From: Pseudomonas abietaniphila
GTDB lineage: Bacteria > Pseudomonadota > Gammaproteobacteria > Pseudomonadales > Pseudomonadaceae
Reading direction: 5' to 3'
NCBI RefSeq assembly: GCF_900100795.1
Contig: NZ_FNCO01000002.1
Coordinates: 434,001 to 498,000, forward strand
Length of the DNA: 64,000 bases
The notes beneath the pieces were generated by a model that worked only from the letters and a program-made list of their open reading frames with translations, was not told the origin of the DNA and searched no databases. Each line of letters starts with the position of its first letter. The first letter of the stretch is position 1. Shown here in pieces: positions 33,558 through 41,062 of this stretch. The position numbers and the translations under genes were made by a program.

Positions 33558-34435
33558 GGGCTGACAGGCTGGCCAAGCCTGCCCACCGAACGTGCTGTAG
33601 TGAGAACCCGTGGCTGGCTGACGCGGTTGCTCATGCTGCCAATCCCCTCGATACGAACCTCCACCCGATCGCCCGGCTGCAGAAAACGGCCATCCTCAAG
33701 GCCCACACCGTGGGTTGAACCCGTGAACACCAGATCGCCGGGCTGCAGCGTTATCCGAGCGTCGACGTAGTTGAGCAACTCATCGATTGGGAAAAGCATC
33801 TGTCGGGTGTTGTCGAACTGGCGACATTCATCGTTGACCGACAATTCGATGTCCAGGTGCGGTTGTCCGACGCCGATTTCATCGAGGGTGACGACCCATG
33901 GGCCGACCGGCGTCGTGCGATCCATGGCCTTCTGGGTCAGCAGATCGAGGCGGCCGATCCGTTTGCCCGCATCCCGGGCGCTGATGTCATTGCCGCAGGT
34001 GTAGCCGAGCAGGCAGGCACTGGCGCAAGGCTCATCACCCAGGGCACGAGCGATGACCGCGACAAGCTCCACTTCGTAGTCGAGTTGCGCGGTCAGCGCG
34101 GGGTACTGGATGTCGTCTGAAGCGCCCACCAGCGCAGATTCCGGTTTGATATAGCCCAGCGGATGCTCCGGGGCGGTACTCCCCAGATGCTGCAGGTGGC
34201 TAAGGTAATTCAGGCCCACGCCAAAAACCCGGGCGCCGGGCTCCAGTGGCGGCAGGATCCGGCATTGCGCCAACGCTATACCGACCTTGTCCAGCGCCAG
34301 CGCGGCAATCCCCCGGGATGCGTATTCGCCAGCCCATTCGGCAAATGGTCCACGAATACGCTGCAGGTAGGCTGCGTCAGCATCGAGCAAGGCCCAGAAG
34401 CATTCTGCGCGATACTCGACCCTTAACAGGCGCAT
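33554..34435 (-). CDS. ditD: Fumarylacetoacetate hydrolase family protein (DitD)
   Basis: 293 residues. FAH motifs: FGVGLNYLSHLQHLG, the metal site in LDYEVELVAVIA, GNDISARDAGKRIG and FTGSTHGVGLE. Immediately downstream of the extradiol dioxygenase (1 base between stop and ATG), which fits a role on the ring-cleavage product as hydrolase or decarboxylase. The apparent frame extends into ditC, but the ATG at 34435 is correct by coupling. Third FAH paralogue of the window, closest to DitM in length. Confidence 0.82.
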   Translation of the reverse strand: MRLLRVEYRAECFWALLDADAAYLQRIRGPFAEWAGEYASRGIAALALDKVGIALAQCRILPPLEPGARVFGVGLNYLSHLQHLGSTAPEHPLGYIKPESALVGASDDIQYPALTAQLDYEVELVAVIARALGDEPCASACLLGYTCGNDISARDAGKRIGRLDLLTQKAMDRTTPVGPWVVTLDEIGVGQPHLDIELSVNDECRQFDNTRQMLFPIDELLNYVDARITLQPGDLVFTGSTHGVGLEDGRFLQPGDRVEVRIEGIGSMSNRVSQPRVLTTARSVGRLGQPVSP

Positions 34436-34436
34436 C

Positions 34437-35378
34437 TCAGCGCTTGCTCGCCAGGTATTCCGGGTCCAGGACCTCTTCGGGCGTCTTGACGCTCGGGCCA
34501 AGAATCGGACCGACCATTTCATGCCCCCACAGACTCAGGCACTCAGGATTGAGCTCGAAAGGGTCGCCCTGCCACGGTTCGATTTCAGCGATGGTTTCGA
34601 AGGCGAAACCGGAGGGCGTGAAGTGATAGAACGAAAGATGCGGATCCTGGGTGTGTTGCCCCAGCGTCATCATCATCGGCAGTTCGCGCTTCTTGACGAT
34701 ATCGTAGGTTTCACCGACGTCGCGAATGCTGTTAACGAACAGGCCGACGTGCTGGACACCCATGCGCCCGACACCATGACCATAGGCGATGTCATGGCTG
34801 GTGTGGTGATTGAGTCTGGAACGGAAGAAACCGGTACGCCCCTTGCCTGCTCCGGCGCCGTACCAGTGAAAACCCATGATCCGCGTCAGAAAGTCTTCCA
34901 GTTCGTCGGTGTACTCGGGGGTGATGACGACAACGTGCCCTGCCCCGCGCTCATTGGCAAGAAAGCCACCATGGGGACGGCCCGGCATGAATGAACGGGG
35001 CGTCCACTTCTGGCCGTAGAACAATTCGTGTTGATAGCCGACCGGGTCGCGAAAGCGAATCAGCTCGCGAACACCGCGCTTCTCGCAGAGGGCAGCGTCG
35101 CCGCGGGTGATCTCGACGTGATTGGCTTCGAAGGTCTTGATCGCCGCATCGAACGCCTGTCTGCCCATGGCCTCCCAGCCGATGTAGGCCAGGCGGTCAA
35201 CTTTGCCGGGGTGGAAGGCAAAGCGGTGCCGCCGGTCGTCTATCTTGAAGTACAGCGATTCTTTGTCGCTGGCAGGCGACGGCGCGATCCCAAAACCCAT
35301 GACCTGCGGGCCGTATTCGCGCCACGCGTCCAGGTCTGGCGTTTCAAAACCCAGATAACCAATACCGATGATGTCCAT
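34437..35378 (-). CDS. ditC: Extradiol ring-cleavage dioxygenase, type I (DitC)
   Basis: 313 residues with two VOC repeats. Iron ligands by alignment to BphC: His148 (GAGHVVV), His210 (GVQHVGLFV) and Glu261 (FETIAE). Catalytic His195 and Tyr251 are also in place, so the enzyme should be active. It cleaves the 11,12-diol of the aromatic ring formed by DitA and DitB. The ATG at 35378 has AAAGGTG ahead and a CA motif. It shares a transcript with ditB and ditA3 upstream. Confidence 0.93.
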   Translation of the reverse strand: MDIIGIGYLGFETPDLDAWREYGPQVMGFGIAPSPASDKESLYFKIDDRRHRFAFHPGKVDRLAYIGWEAMGRQAFDAAIKTFEANHVEITRGDAALCEKRGVRELIRFRDPVGYQHELFYGQKWTPRSFMPGRPHGGFLANERGAGHVVVITPEYTDELEDFLTRIMGFHWYGAGAGKGRTGFFRSRLNHHTSHDIAYGHGVGRMGVQHVGLFVNSIRDVGETYDIVKKRELPMMMTLGQHTQDPHLSFYHFTPSGFAFETIAEIEPWQGDPFELNPECLSLWGHEMVGPILGPSVKTPEEVLDPEYLASKR

Positions 35379-35391
35379 GTGAATGCACCTT

Positions 35392-35399
35392 TTGTTCTT
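35392..35399 (-). promoter_or_regulatory. CA motif before ditC
   Basis: Sense AAGAACAA, 13 bases before the ATG at 35378 and directly before AAAGGTG. It fits AANAANAA. Confidence 0.5.
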
Positions 35400-35415
35400 G
35401 TCAGGTGGGTGTCAG

Positions 35416-36177
35416 TCAGATTGCCAGCAAACCGCCATCGATGACGATGTCGGAGCCTGTGATGAAGGAGGCCTCGGCAGAGGCAACGAACAGTGCCATG
35501 GCAACGACCTCTTCCGGCTCTCCCGGTCGATCCATCAGCACGCCATCGAGCAGCGCTGCACGAACCTTCGGGTTTTCCATGAACGCAGTAGTGCCTGGCG
35601 TGGCGATGAATCCAGGGCTGATGCTCACCGCCCTTATACCCACCGGAGCGCCTTCGACGGCAAGTTGCCGGGTGAAGGCTATGACCGCGCCTTTGGCGGC
35701 GGCATGTGCGCTGATGCCCGCGACTTTTGAACCGCCCCAGCCTGCCGTCGAGGAAATATTGATGATCACGCCGCGCTGTTCAGCCAGATGATTCCAGGCA
35801 TATTTGGTGGTGTAGAACAGCAAATCGATTTCGTTGCGCATGGTGAATTGCCAGTCCTCGATGGACAGCTCGCTCACCGGCCCGAATTTCGCCGCCGAAG
35901 CGTTGTTGTACAACACATCGATGCGGCCATGTTCCTGCACGGCTGCTTCGATCCAAGCCTTGGCTTGCTCAGGGTCTCCAAGATCGACGGGTGCCGATCC
36001 GTGTAATTTCAGCCCCTCTGCACGCATCAGCGCGGCAGTTTCCTTGTTCGCGCCGGCGTTGGTATCACACCCCACCACGACTGCGCCTTCACGAGCGAAT
36101 TTCAGCGCCGCTACGCGACCCTGTCCACCACCGGTTCCGGTGATCAAAACCACTTTTTCCTGCAAACGACCTGCCAT
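35416..36177 (-). CDS. ditB: SDR-family diol dehydrogenase (DitB)
   Basis: 253 residues. LITGTGGGQGRVAALKFAREGAVVVGCD (cofactor glycines), LYNNASAAKFG, and INISSTAGWGG with the catalytic Ser. The active-site Tyr position reads His (AHAAAKGAV), a known variant of the family, with Lys kept. As cis-diol dehydrogenase it would rearomatise the DitA product to the catechol. The start (GGGGAAGGAAAGG ahead of the ATG) is 17 codons inside the longest frame. It lies 71 bases after the ferredoxin gene. Confidence 0.83.
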   Translation of the reverse strand: MAGRLQEKVVLITGTGGGQGRVAALKFAREGAVVVGCDTNAGANKETAALMRAEGLKLHGSAPVDLGDPEQAKAWIEAAVQEHGRIDVLYNNASAAKFGPVSELSIEDWQFTMRNEIDLLFYTTKYAWNHLAEQRGVIINISSTAGWGGSKVAGISAHAAAKGAVIAFTRQLAVEGAPVGIRAVSISPGFIATPGTTAFMENPKVRAALLDGVLMDRPGEPEEVVAMALFVASAEASFITGSDIVIDGGLLAI

Positions 36178-36248
36178 CCTTTCCTTCCCCTGTTCATGCG
36201 CACACGGTTGTTCGATTGCTGACGGCAAAAGCGTCGTCAGGCAAAGAC

Positions 36249-36485
36249 TCAGGCAGCGTTGTCGGGAGTATCGAGGGGTTCGAGCCAGATCGCTTCGGCC
36301 GGGCAGGCTGCGGCGCCTTCGCGGGCTTCGTCTTCAAGCTCGGGAGGCACTCGGTCATCATCAAGATAGACCAGTCCATCGTCGTCAAGCTTGTAGATGC
36401 TGGGGCAAACGGCGGCGCACAGGCCATAGCCGCAGCAGCGTGAACGGTCGGCCACCACTTTGAATTGCGGTTTTTCTGAACTCAT
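36249..36485 (-). CDS. ditA3: [3Fe-4S]/[4Fe-4S]-type ferredoxin (DitA3)
   Basis: 78 residues. The cluster motif reads CCGYGLCAAVCP (Cys17, Cys23, Cys27) plus Cys61 in AAACPAEA; the second Cys of a [4Fe-4S] CxxC is a Tyr, so a [3Fe-4S] centre is likely. In BKME-9 DitA3 is the unusual ferredoxin of the dioxygenase, coded ~9 kb from ditA1; the distance here is about 8.8 kb. GGAGAC precedes the ATG. A 28-base element ends 31 bases upstream, so this gene opens the ditA3BCDER transcript. Confidence 0.93.
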   Translation of the reverse strand: MSSEKPQFKVVADRSRCCGYGLCAAVCPSIYKLDDDGLVYLDDDRVPPELEDEAREGAAACPAEAIWLEPLDTPDNAA

Positions 36486-36516
36486 TTCTTGTCTCCGTTG
36501 TAGGTTCAGTTGCGCC

Positions 36517-36544
36517 AATAATGAACACTTTCTGAGCATGTGTA
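36517..36544 (-). promoter_or_regulatory. dit-type 28-base element of ditA3 (copy 6)
   Basis: Minus strand: TACACA, AAGTGTTC ending at position 22, ATTATT as -10-like hexamer. ditA3 is a promoter known to respond to abietanes and DitR in BKME-9, which anchors the element to the pathway. Confidence 0.65.
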
Positions 36545-36681
36545 AATATTTCATCCACATCCTGTGCTCTTGGGTGCAATGCAGCTCCATGACCCCCGAT
36601 TTTGAGCATCAGCGAGTTTTTCAGCGGACAGCCATGGATTTTTCGGCCTTCTGCTATGACGACTTTTTGGCCTATTTGATG

Positions 36682-36709
36682 AACATATATTCGATTTATG
36701 TCTATTATT
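36682..36709 (+). promoter_or_regulatory. dit-type 28-base element of the MFS permease (copy 7)
   Basis: Plus strand: AACATA, TTATGTCT ending at position 22, ATTATT. The -10-like hexamer is the same as in the ditA3 copy. It is 156 bases before the permease ATG. Confidence 0.6.
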
Positions 36710-36864
36710 TTGTCGAGACGCGCGGTCAGACGGCTAGACAGACATAACCAGCTGCCATATTCTCGATCCTGCACGCGATTCTTCAGGGAGAACGACCATA
36801 GCGTCGCTGTTGCTTGCACGGCTCCAACACCTGGCTCGACAAAACCTATAAAGGAAGCCAATAC

Positions 36865-38145
36865 ATGACCTCTTCGAAAAGCGAAGCGGCGATCGATTTC
36901 ACCGAATTTCGAAGCGCCTGGAAGATCCTCATCCTGTCCGTGGCCGGCGTTGCGATCAGCATCAATGCTGCGCTGCTTTATGGCTTTGGAACCCTGGTCG
37001 TTCCATTGAACCAGGCGTTCGGCTGGACCAGGCCGGAATTGCAGGCGTGCATCACTTTCCTGTTCGGCGGCGCCGTCATTTCCCTGCAATTGGTCGGCTG
37101 GTTCAACCTTCGCTACGGCATCAAGCGCGTGACGGTGATCTCATTGCTGTTGCTGGTGCTCGGCTACCTGGCAACCACCCAACTCACTCATTCGATCTGG
37201 TCGATGTATCTGGCATTCGCACTGCTGCCCATCGTCGGCATGGGCACGCTTGCGGTCACCTGGACCCAATTGTTGAGCCTCTGGTACGAACGCAATCGCG
37301 GGCTGGCGCTGGCAATCGGCTTGTCGGGCACTGGGCTGACAGCAGCCATCGTCCCGCGCCTGATGAGCTGGGGTATCGAACAGTGGGACTGGCGGGCGGC
37401 GTTCGTCATGCTCGCAATCCTGAACCTTGTGGTGCTTCTGCCGCTGACCCTGCTGTGGTTCCGCTTGCCGGGTGTCGAAGTCAAACGCTCCGAGCTAGCC
37501 GAGAAAGCCGCTGACCATCTGTTGCTCACCCTCCCCGGCGTGAGCTTTCGCGAGGGTATGCGCTCCGGCAAGTTCTGGATCTGTAATCTGGCCCTGTCGC
37601 TGGTGGTGTCCTCGGTGGTCGGCATGGTCACCAGCACCATTCCGTTGTTGCAGTCCAAAGGGCTGAGTGCCGCCGATGCCGGACTGATCTTCAGTGGGTT
37701 CGGGATCTCCCTGATCGTCGGCCGGATGTTGATCGGCTATCTGCTCGATCGGCTCTGGCCGCCCGCCGTGGCAGCGGCCAGCCTGATGATGCCAGCCGTC
37801 GGCTGCATGATTTACCTCAGTGGCACCACGGATTTCCAGATGCTGCTGATGGCCGCCATGCTGGTGGGTTTCGGGGCCGGTGCCGAATTCGATATCGCGG
37901 CCTTTCTGGTCGCACGTTACTTCGGCCTGCGCGAGTACGGCCGCCTGTTTGGCGTGCACCAGGGCCTGAATACCGTGGCCTCTGCCCTCGCTCCGTTGCT
38001 GTTCGCCTTCATGCTCAGCCGCAGTGGCGACTACTCGGCAATGCTGGTGTATTGCATGGCCTGCTGCCTGATCGGGCCGCTGTTGTTACTGATGCTGGGA
38101 CGCGCCCCCCGATTCCAGGGCGCTGCACTGGCGGCGTCCTCCTGA
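36865..38145 (+). CDS. MFS transporter, monocarboxylate/oxalate-type
   Basis: 426 residues, twelve hydrophobic segments. SINAALLYGFGTLVVPLNQAFGWTRPELQACITFLFGGAV, LSLWYERNRGLALAIGLSGTGL and EFDIAAFLVARYFGLREYGRLFGVHQG are typical of the monocarboxylate-type MFS branch. A close paralogue lies at 41.1-42.3 kb. The ATG at 36865 follows AAGGAAG. It heads a plus-strand transcript with the [2Fe-2S] ferredoxin, its reductase and an SDR. Uptake of resin acids is likely by context; the true substrate is not shown by sequence. Confidence 0.85.
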   Translation: MTSSKSEAAIDFTEFRSAWKILILSVAGVAISINAALLYGFGTLVVPLNQAFGWTRPELQACITFLFGGAVISLQLVGWFNLRYGIKRVTVISLLLLVLGYLATTQLTHSIWSMYLAFALLPIVGMGTLAVTWTQLLSLWYERNRGLALAIGLSGTGLTAAIVPRLMSWGIEQWDWRAAFVMLAILNLVVLLPLTLLWFRLPGVEVKRSELAEKAADHLLLTLPGVSFREGMRSGKFWICNLALSLVVSSVVGMVTSTIPLLQSKGLSAADAGLIFSGFGISLIVGRMLIGYLLDRLWPPAVAAASLMMPAVGCMIYLSGTTDFQMLLMAAMLVGFGAGAEFDIAAFLVARYFGLREYGRLFGVHQGLNTVASALAPLLFAFMLSRSGDYSAMLVYCMACCLIGPLLLLMLGRAPRFQGAALAASS

Positions 38146-38182
38146 AGACTCGTCGCCCACGCCAACGCTCTTGACTTCCGAC

Positions 38183-38190
38183 AATAAGAA
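38183..38190 (+). promoter_or_regulatory. CA motif before the [2Fe-2S] ferredoxin
   Basis: AATAAGAA, 15 bases before the ATG at 38206 and ahead of CAGAGGAAA. It fits AANAANAA. Confidence 0.5.
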
Positions 38191-38205
38191 ACAGAGGAAA
38201 CCCGT

Positions 38206-38526
38206 ATGCCCGTTCTGACCTTGATCGAATTCAACGGCACCGAACATCGCGTCAACGCTGACATTGGCCAATCGGTCATGCAGGCCGCCAATTTTGCCAA
38301 CGTCCCGGGCCTGCAAGCCGATTGCGGTGGTGCCTGCAGCTGCGCGACCTGTCACGCGTTCATCGACGATGCCTGGCTGGCACGCGTCCCTGCCGCCGAA
38401 GAAACGGAATCGGACATGCTCGATTACGCCTGCGGCCGGGCCGAAAACAGCCGGCTGACCTGCCAGTTGATCGTCAGCGACGCACTCGACGGACTGGTGC
38501 TTCGGTTGCCTGAATCCCAGTACTGA
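38206..38526 (+). CDS. Adrenodoxin-type [2Fe-2S] ferredoxin
   Basis: 106 residues. Cluster ligands Cys40-x5-Cys46-x2-Cys49 and Cys86 in RLTCQL, the putidaredoxin/adrenodoxin signature with DCGGACSCATCH. It carries electrons from a FAD reductase to a P450. The reductase gene follows 37 bases later, so they form a pair. The two P450s of the window, at 14.6 and 44.4 kb, lack their own ferredoxin and are the natural acceptors. Confidence 0.93.
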   Translation: MPVLTLIEFNGTEHRVNADIGQSVMQAANFANVPGLQADCGGACSCATCHAFIDDAWLARVPAAEETESDMLDYACGRAENSRLTCQLIVSDALDGLVLRLPESQY

Positions 38527-38562
38527 GCCTATTTCCGATCCGATCAAGTTCAAGGAGTTGTC

Positions 38563-39798
38563 ATGTCACTTGCCTCAATCGTGATTGTCGGCGCAGGTCA
38601 GGCGGGCTATCAGGTCGCCGCTTCGCTGCGCCAGGAGGGTCATACCGGCCGTATCGTTCTGATTGGCGACGAACCCGGCCTGCCTTATCAGCGCCCTCCA
38701 TTGTCCAAGGCATACCTGCTGGGAAAGATTGCAGACACCGCACTGCTGTTTCGCCCGGCCGATTTTTTCGCCACGCAGAACATCGAACTGATCCACGATC
38801 AGGCGACAGCCATTGACCGGATCAACCGCCGGGTGCTGCTGGCCTCAGGCGAAGCGCTGAGCTACGACCATCTGGTGCTGGCGACCGGCGCACACAACCG
38901 CCCGCTGGCGGTGCCTGGCGCGCAACTCGAAGGCGTCTTCGGCATCAAGACCAAATTGCATGCCGACACCCTCGCGCCCTTGGTCCATGCCGCGCGAGAC
39001 GTGGTGGTGGTGGGCGCCGGGTTCATCGGTCTGGAGTTCGCGGCGGTGGCCGCAGCCCTTGGAGCCAACGTACACGTGCTGGAACTGGGCGACCGCCCTA
39101 TGGCACGTGCGGTATCCCGGGAGATGTCCGAGGTGTTCCGCAAGGCTCATGAAGGCTGGGGGGTGCATTTCGATTTTCGCCAGGGGCTGGCCAGCATTGA
39201 AAGCGACAACGGCAAAGTCTGCGCGGTGATCACCAGTGACGGTCGCAGGCTGCCAGCCGATCTGGTGGTGTTCGGCATCGGCGTGATCGCCAACGTGCAA
39301 ATCGCCAGTGAAGCCGGGCTGCACATCGAAAACGGGATCAAGGTCGACGCTCACCTGCTGACCAGCGACCCGCAGATTTCAGCGCTGGGCGATGTCGCGT
39401 GCTTCCCCTGCCTGCACAACGACCAGCAGCCGATCCGCCTGGAGTCGGTACAAAACGCCGTGGATCAGGCGCGCTGCATCGCGGCTCGCCTCATGGGTAA
39501 ACCTGCTGCGTATGAAGCCCTGCCGTGGTTCTGGACCGATCAAGGCGCACTCAAGCTGCAGATCGCGGGCCTGTCCACCGGCTACGACAGCAGCGTGATC
39601 GTCGGCTCGCCCGAAACCTCGCAGTTGTCGGTGCTGTGTTTCCGCAACGATCAGCTGATCGCCGTTGAATCCTGCAATCGTCCGGGCGACCACATGGCAG
39701 CCCGCAAGATCCTCGCCCGTGCGCCGCAACTGACTGCGGCACAAGCGGCAGCGCCGGGGTTCGAACTCAAGGCATGGGAAGTGGCCAACAGGCCCTGA
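38563..39798 (+). CDS. NAD(P)H-dependent ferredoxin reductase (FAD)
   Basis: 411 residues, putidaredoxin-reductase type. FAD dinucleotide fold IVIVGAGQAGYQVAASLRQEG at the N-terminus, NAD(P) fold VVVVGAGFIGLEFAAVAAALG at ~145, and ISALGDVACFPC (FAD-binding Asp) near the C-terminal third. AAGGAG stands before the ATG at 38563. It would reduce the neighbouring [2Fe-2S] ferredoxin. No other ferredoxin reductase is present in the window, so it could also serve the DitA3 ferredoxin of the dioxygenase; that is inference. Confidence 0.92.
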   Translation: MSLASIVIVGAGQAGYQVAASLRQEGHTGRIVLIGDEPGLPYQRPPLSKAYLLGKIADTALLFRPADFFATQNIELIHDQATAIDRINRRVLLASGEALSYDHLVLATGAHNRPLAVPGAQLEGVFGIKTKLHADTLAPLVHAARDVVVVGAGFIGLEFAAVAAALGANVHVLELGDRPMARAVSREMSEVFRKAHEGWGVHFDFRQGLASIESDNGKVCAVITSDGRRLPADLVVFGIGVIANVQIASEAGLHIENGIKVDAHLLTSDPQISALGDVACFPCLHNDQQPIRLESVQNAVDQARCIAARLMGKPAAYEALPWFWTDQGALKLQIAGLSTGYDSSVIVGSPETSQLSVLCFRNDQLIAVESCNRPGDHMAARKILARAPQLTAAQAAAPGFELKAWEVANRP

Positions 39799-39828
39799 AT
39801 CCGAACGGACTTTTACAGGAGTCGAACG

Positions 39829-40662
39829 ATGAGCAAGGTCTGGATGATCACCGGCGCCTCGCGCGGGTTGGGTGCGTTCATTGCCAGGGCCGCCTTGGCC
39901 GCTGGCGACCGCGTAGTGGTAACGGCGCGTCGTATGCAAGCGCTGGACGAGTGTTTCACTGAAGGCCCGAATCAGCTGTTCAAGCAGATGCTTGATGTCA
40001 CCGATCCGCAGGGGGCAAACGCCGCAGCGGATGCGGCATTGACGCACTTCGGGCGCATCGATGTGCTGGTCAATAATGCCGGCTACGGTCAGTTAGGGCC
40101 GTTTGAGACCAACAGTCAGGCCCAGGTAGAGCAGCAGTTTCAGACCAATGTCTTCGGTGTGTTCAACGTTTGCCGCGCCGTATTGCCACTGATGCGCAAC
40201 CAACGTAGCGGCCACATCTTCAACCTGTCGTCGGTCGGCGGTTTGATCGGGATGGGCGGAGCGTCGTTGTACAGCGCCTCGAAGTTCGCGGTCGAGGGGT
40301 TCAGCGAAGCGCTGGCCCAAGAAGTCGCCAGCTTCGGCATTCGCGTGACGCTGGTCGAACCCGGCGTGTTTCGCACCGATTTCCTGGACGGCAGTTCAAT
40401 GGCGTTCGGCACCCTCCCCGTGAACGACTATGCGGCACTGGTGGACAAGCTGCAGGCGTCTTGCGCGGCTGGAAATCATCAACAGACAGGCAATCCGGCG
40501 AAGCTGGGTGATGCGCTGGTAGCCCTGGCGAACCATGACGCCCCACCGCTGCGCTATCTGGCGGGCAGCGATGCATATAGTCAGGTCAATGCAAAGCTTG
40601 TGCGCATGCACGATGAGATCGAGAAGTGGCAGGCGCTATCGGCCTCAACCGACGGATTTTGA
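39829..40662 (+). CDS. SDR-family oxidoreductase
   Basis: 277 residues. MITGASRGLGAFIARAALAAGDRVVVTARR, LVNNAGYGQ, NLSSVGG and YSASK make a complete classical SDR triad. The RVVVTARR pattern after strand 2 points to NADP. It is the last gene of the plus-strand ferredoxin transcript, 31 bases after the reductase, with ACAGGAG before the ATG. A hydroxyl/ketone conversion of the P450 product is plausible but unproven. Confidence 0.85.
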   Translation: MSKVWMITGASRGLGAFIARAALAAGDRVVVTARRMQALDECFTEGPNQLFKQMLDVTDPQGANAAADAALTHFGRIDVLVNNAGYGQLGPFETNSQAQVEQQFQTNVFGVFNVCRAVLPLMRNQRSGHIFNLSSVGGLIGMGGASLYSASKFAVEGFSEALAQEVASFGIRVTLVEPGVFRTDFLDGSSMAFGTLPVNDYAALVDKLQASCAAGNHQQTGNPAKLGDALVALANHDAPPLRYLAGSDAYSQVNAKLVRMHDEIEKWQALSASTDGF

Positions 40663-40676
40663 ACGCCGCTGGTGCC

Positions 40677-40698
40677 AGGCGGGATTCTCATCCCGCCT
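40677..40698. terminator. Stem-loop between convergent genes
   Basis: AGGCGGGA / TCCCGCCT, a perfect 8-bp stem with a 6-base loop between the SDR stop (40662) and the SnoaL-like stop (40709). There is no strong T-run, so it is a moderate terminator candidate for both directions. Confidence 0.5.
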
Positions 40699-40708
40699 GC
40701 TCGATATA

Positions 40709-41062
40709 TCAGGCCGCGATGAAATACCGCACCGACAACAACCCCTCTTCGAACCGATACAACTCGATGGTTTCGATTCCCCCCTCATTGCCAATGAAGG
40801 CATTGCGGTGGTGACAGGCAGCCTCGCTGCCGTTGATGACCACCAGCTTCACTTCTATGCGGACACGCGTCTGCTGCTGGGCCCACATACCTTCCAGTAC
40901 CTGCCAGGCATCACGCTCGGGCTGGCCGACGTATTCGATACTCAGCCCCTTGCTCGCGACCTCTCGGTAATGGGCGAAGAACCCTTGCTTGTCGCCTTTG
41001 TTCCAGCACGCCACCTGGCCGTGCAGGAAATCTTCGATGGTCTTACGATCAGGAATACTCAT
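40709..41062 (-). CDS. SnoaL-like / NTF2-fold protein
   Basis: 117 residues: IEDFLHGQVACWNKGDKQGFFAHYREV, then a curved-sheet pattern (LSIEYVG, RVRIEVKLVVINGSEAACHHRNAF, GGIETIELYRFEEGLLSVRYF) as in the polyketide-cyclase/ketosteroid-isomerase-like family. Such small enzymes isomerise or dehydrate; no catalytic Asp/Tyr pair can be assigned with confidence. Its ATG overlaps the upstream MFS stop as ATGA. A longer frame through that gene is a shadow. It closes the minus-strand P450 operon. Confidence 0.8.
   Translation of the reverse strand: MSIPDRKTIEDFLHGQVACWNKGDKQGFFAHYREVASKGLSIEYVGQPERDAWQVLEGMWAQQQTRVRIEVKLVVINGSEAACHHRNAFIGNEGGIETIELYRFEEGLLSVRYFIAA

Larger units (their letters stand above)
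36486..36864. other. Divergent promoter region ditA3 / MFS permease
   Basis: About 380 bases without a gene between divergent starts. It carries two 28-base dit elements, one facing each way (36517-36544 and 36682-36709), and an AT-rich patch between them. Open frames here are shadows. Confidence 0.7.

Noticed and set aside
32215..33576. 453-codon minus-strand frame overlapping ditE
   Set aside because: Same-strand shadow in another frame; the ditE frame has membrane segments and MFS motifs.
36249..36485. ditA3 as a plain 2x[4Fe-4S] ferredoxin
   Set aside because: Only one cluster motif is present and its second Cys is Tyr, favouring a [3Fe-4S] centre.
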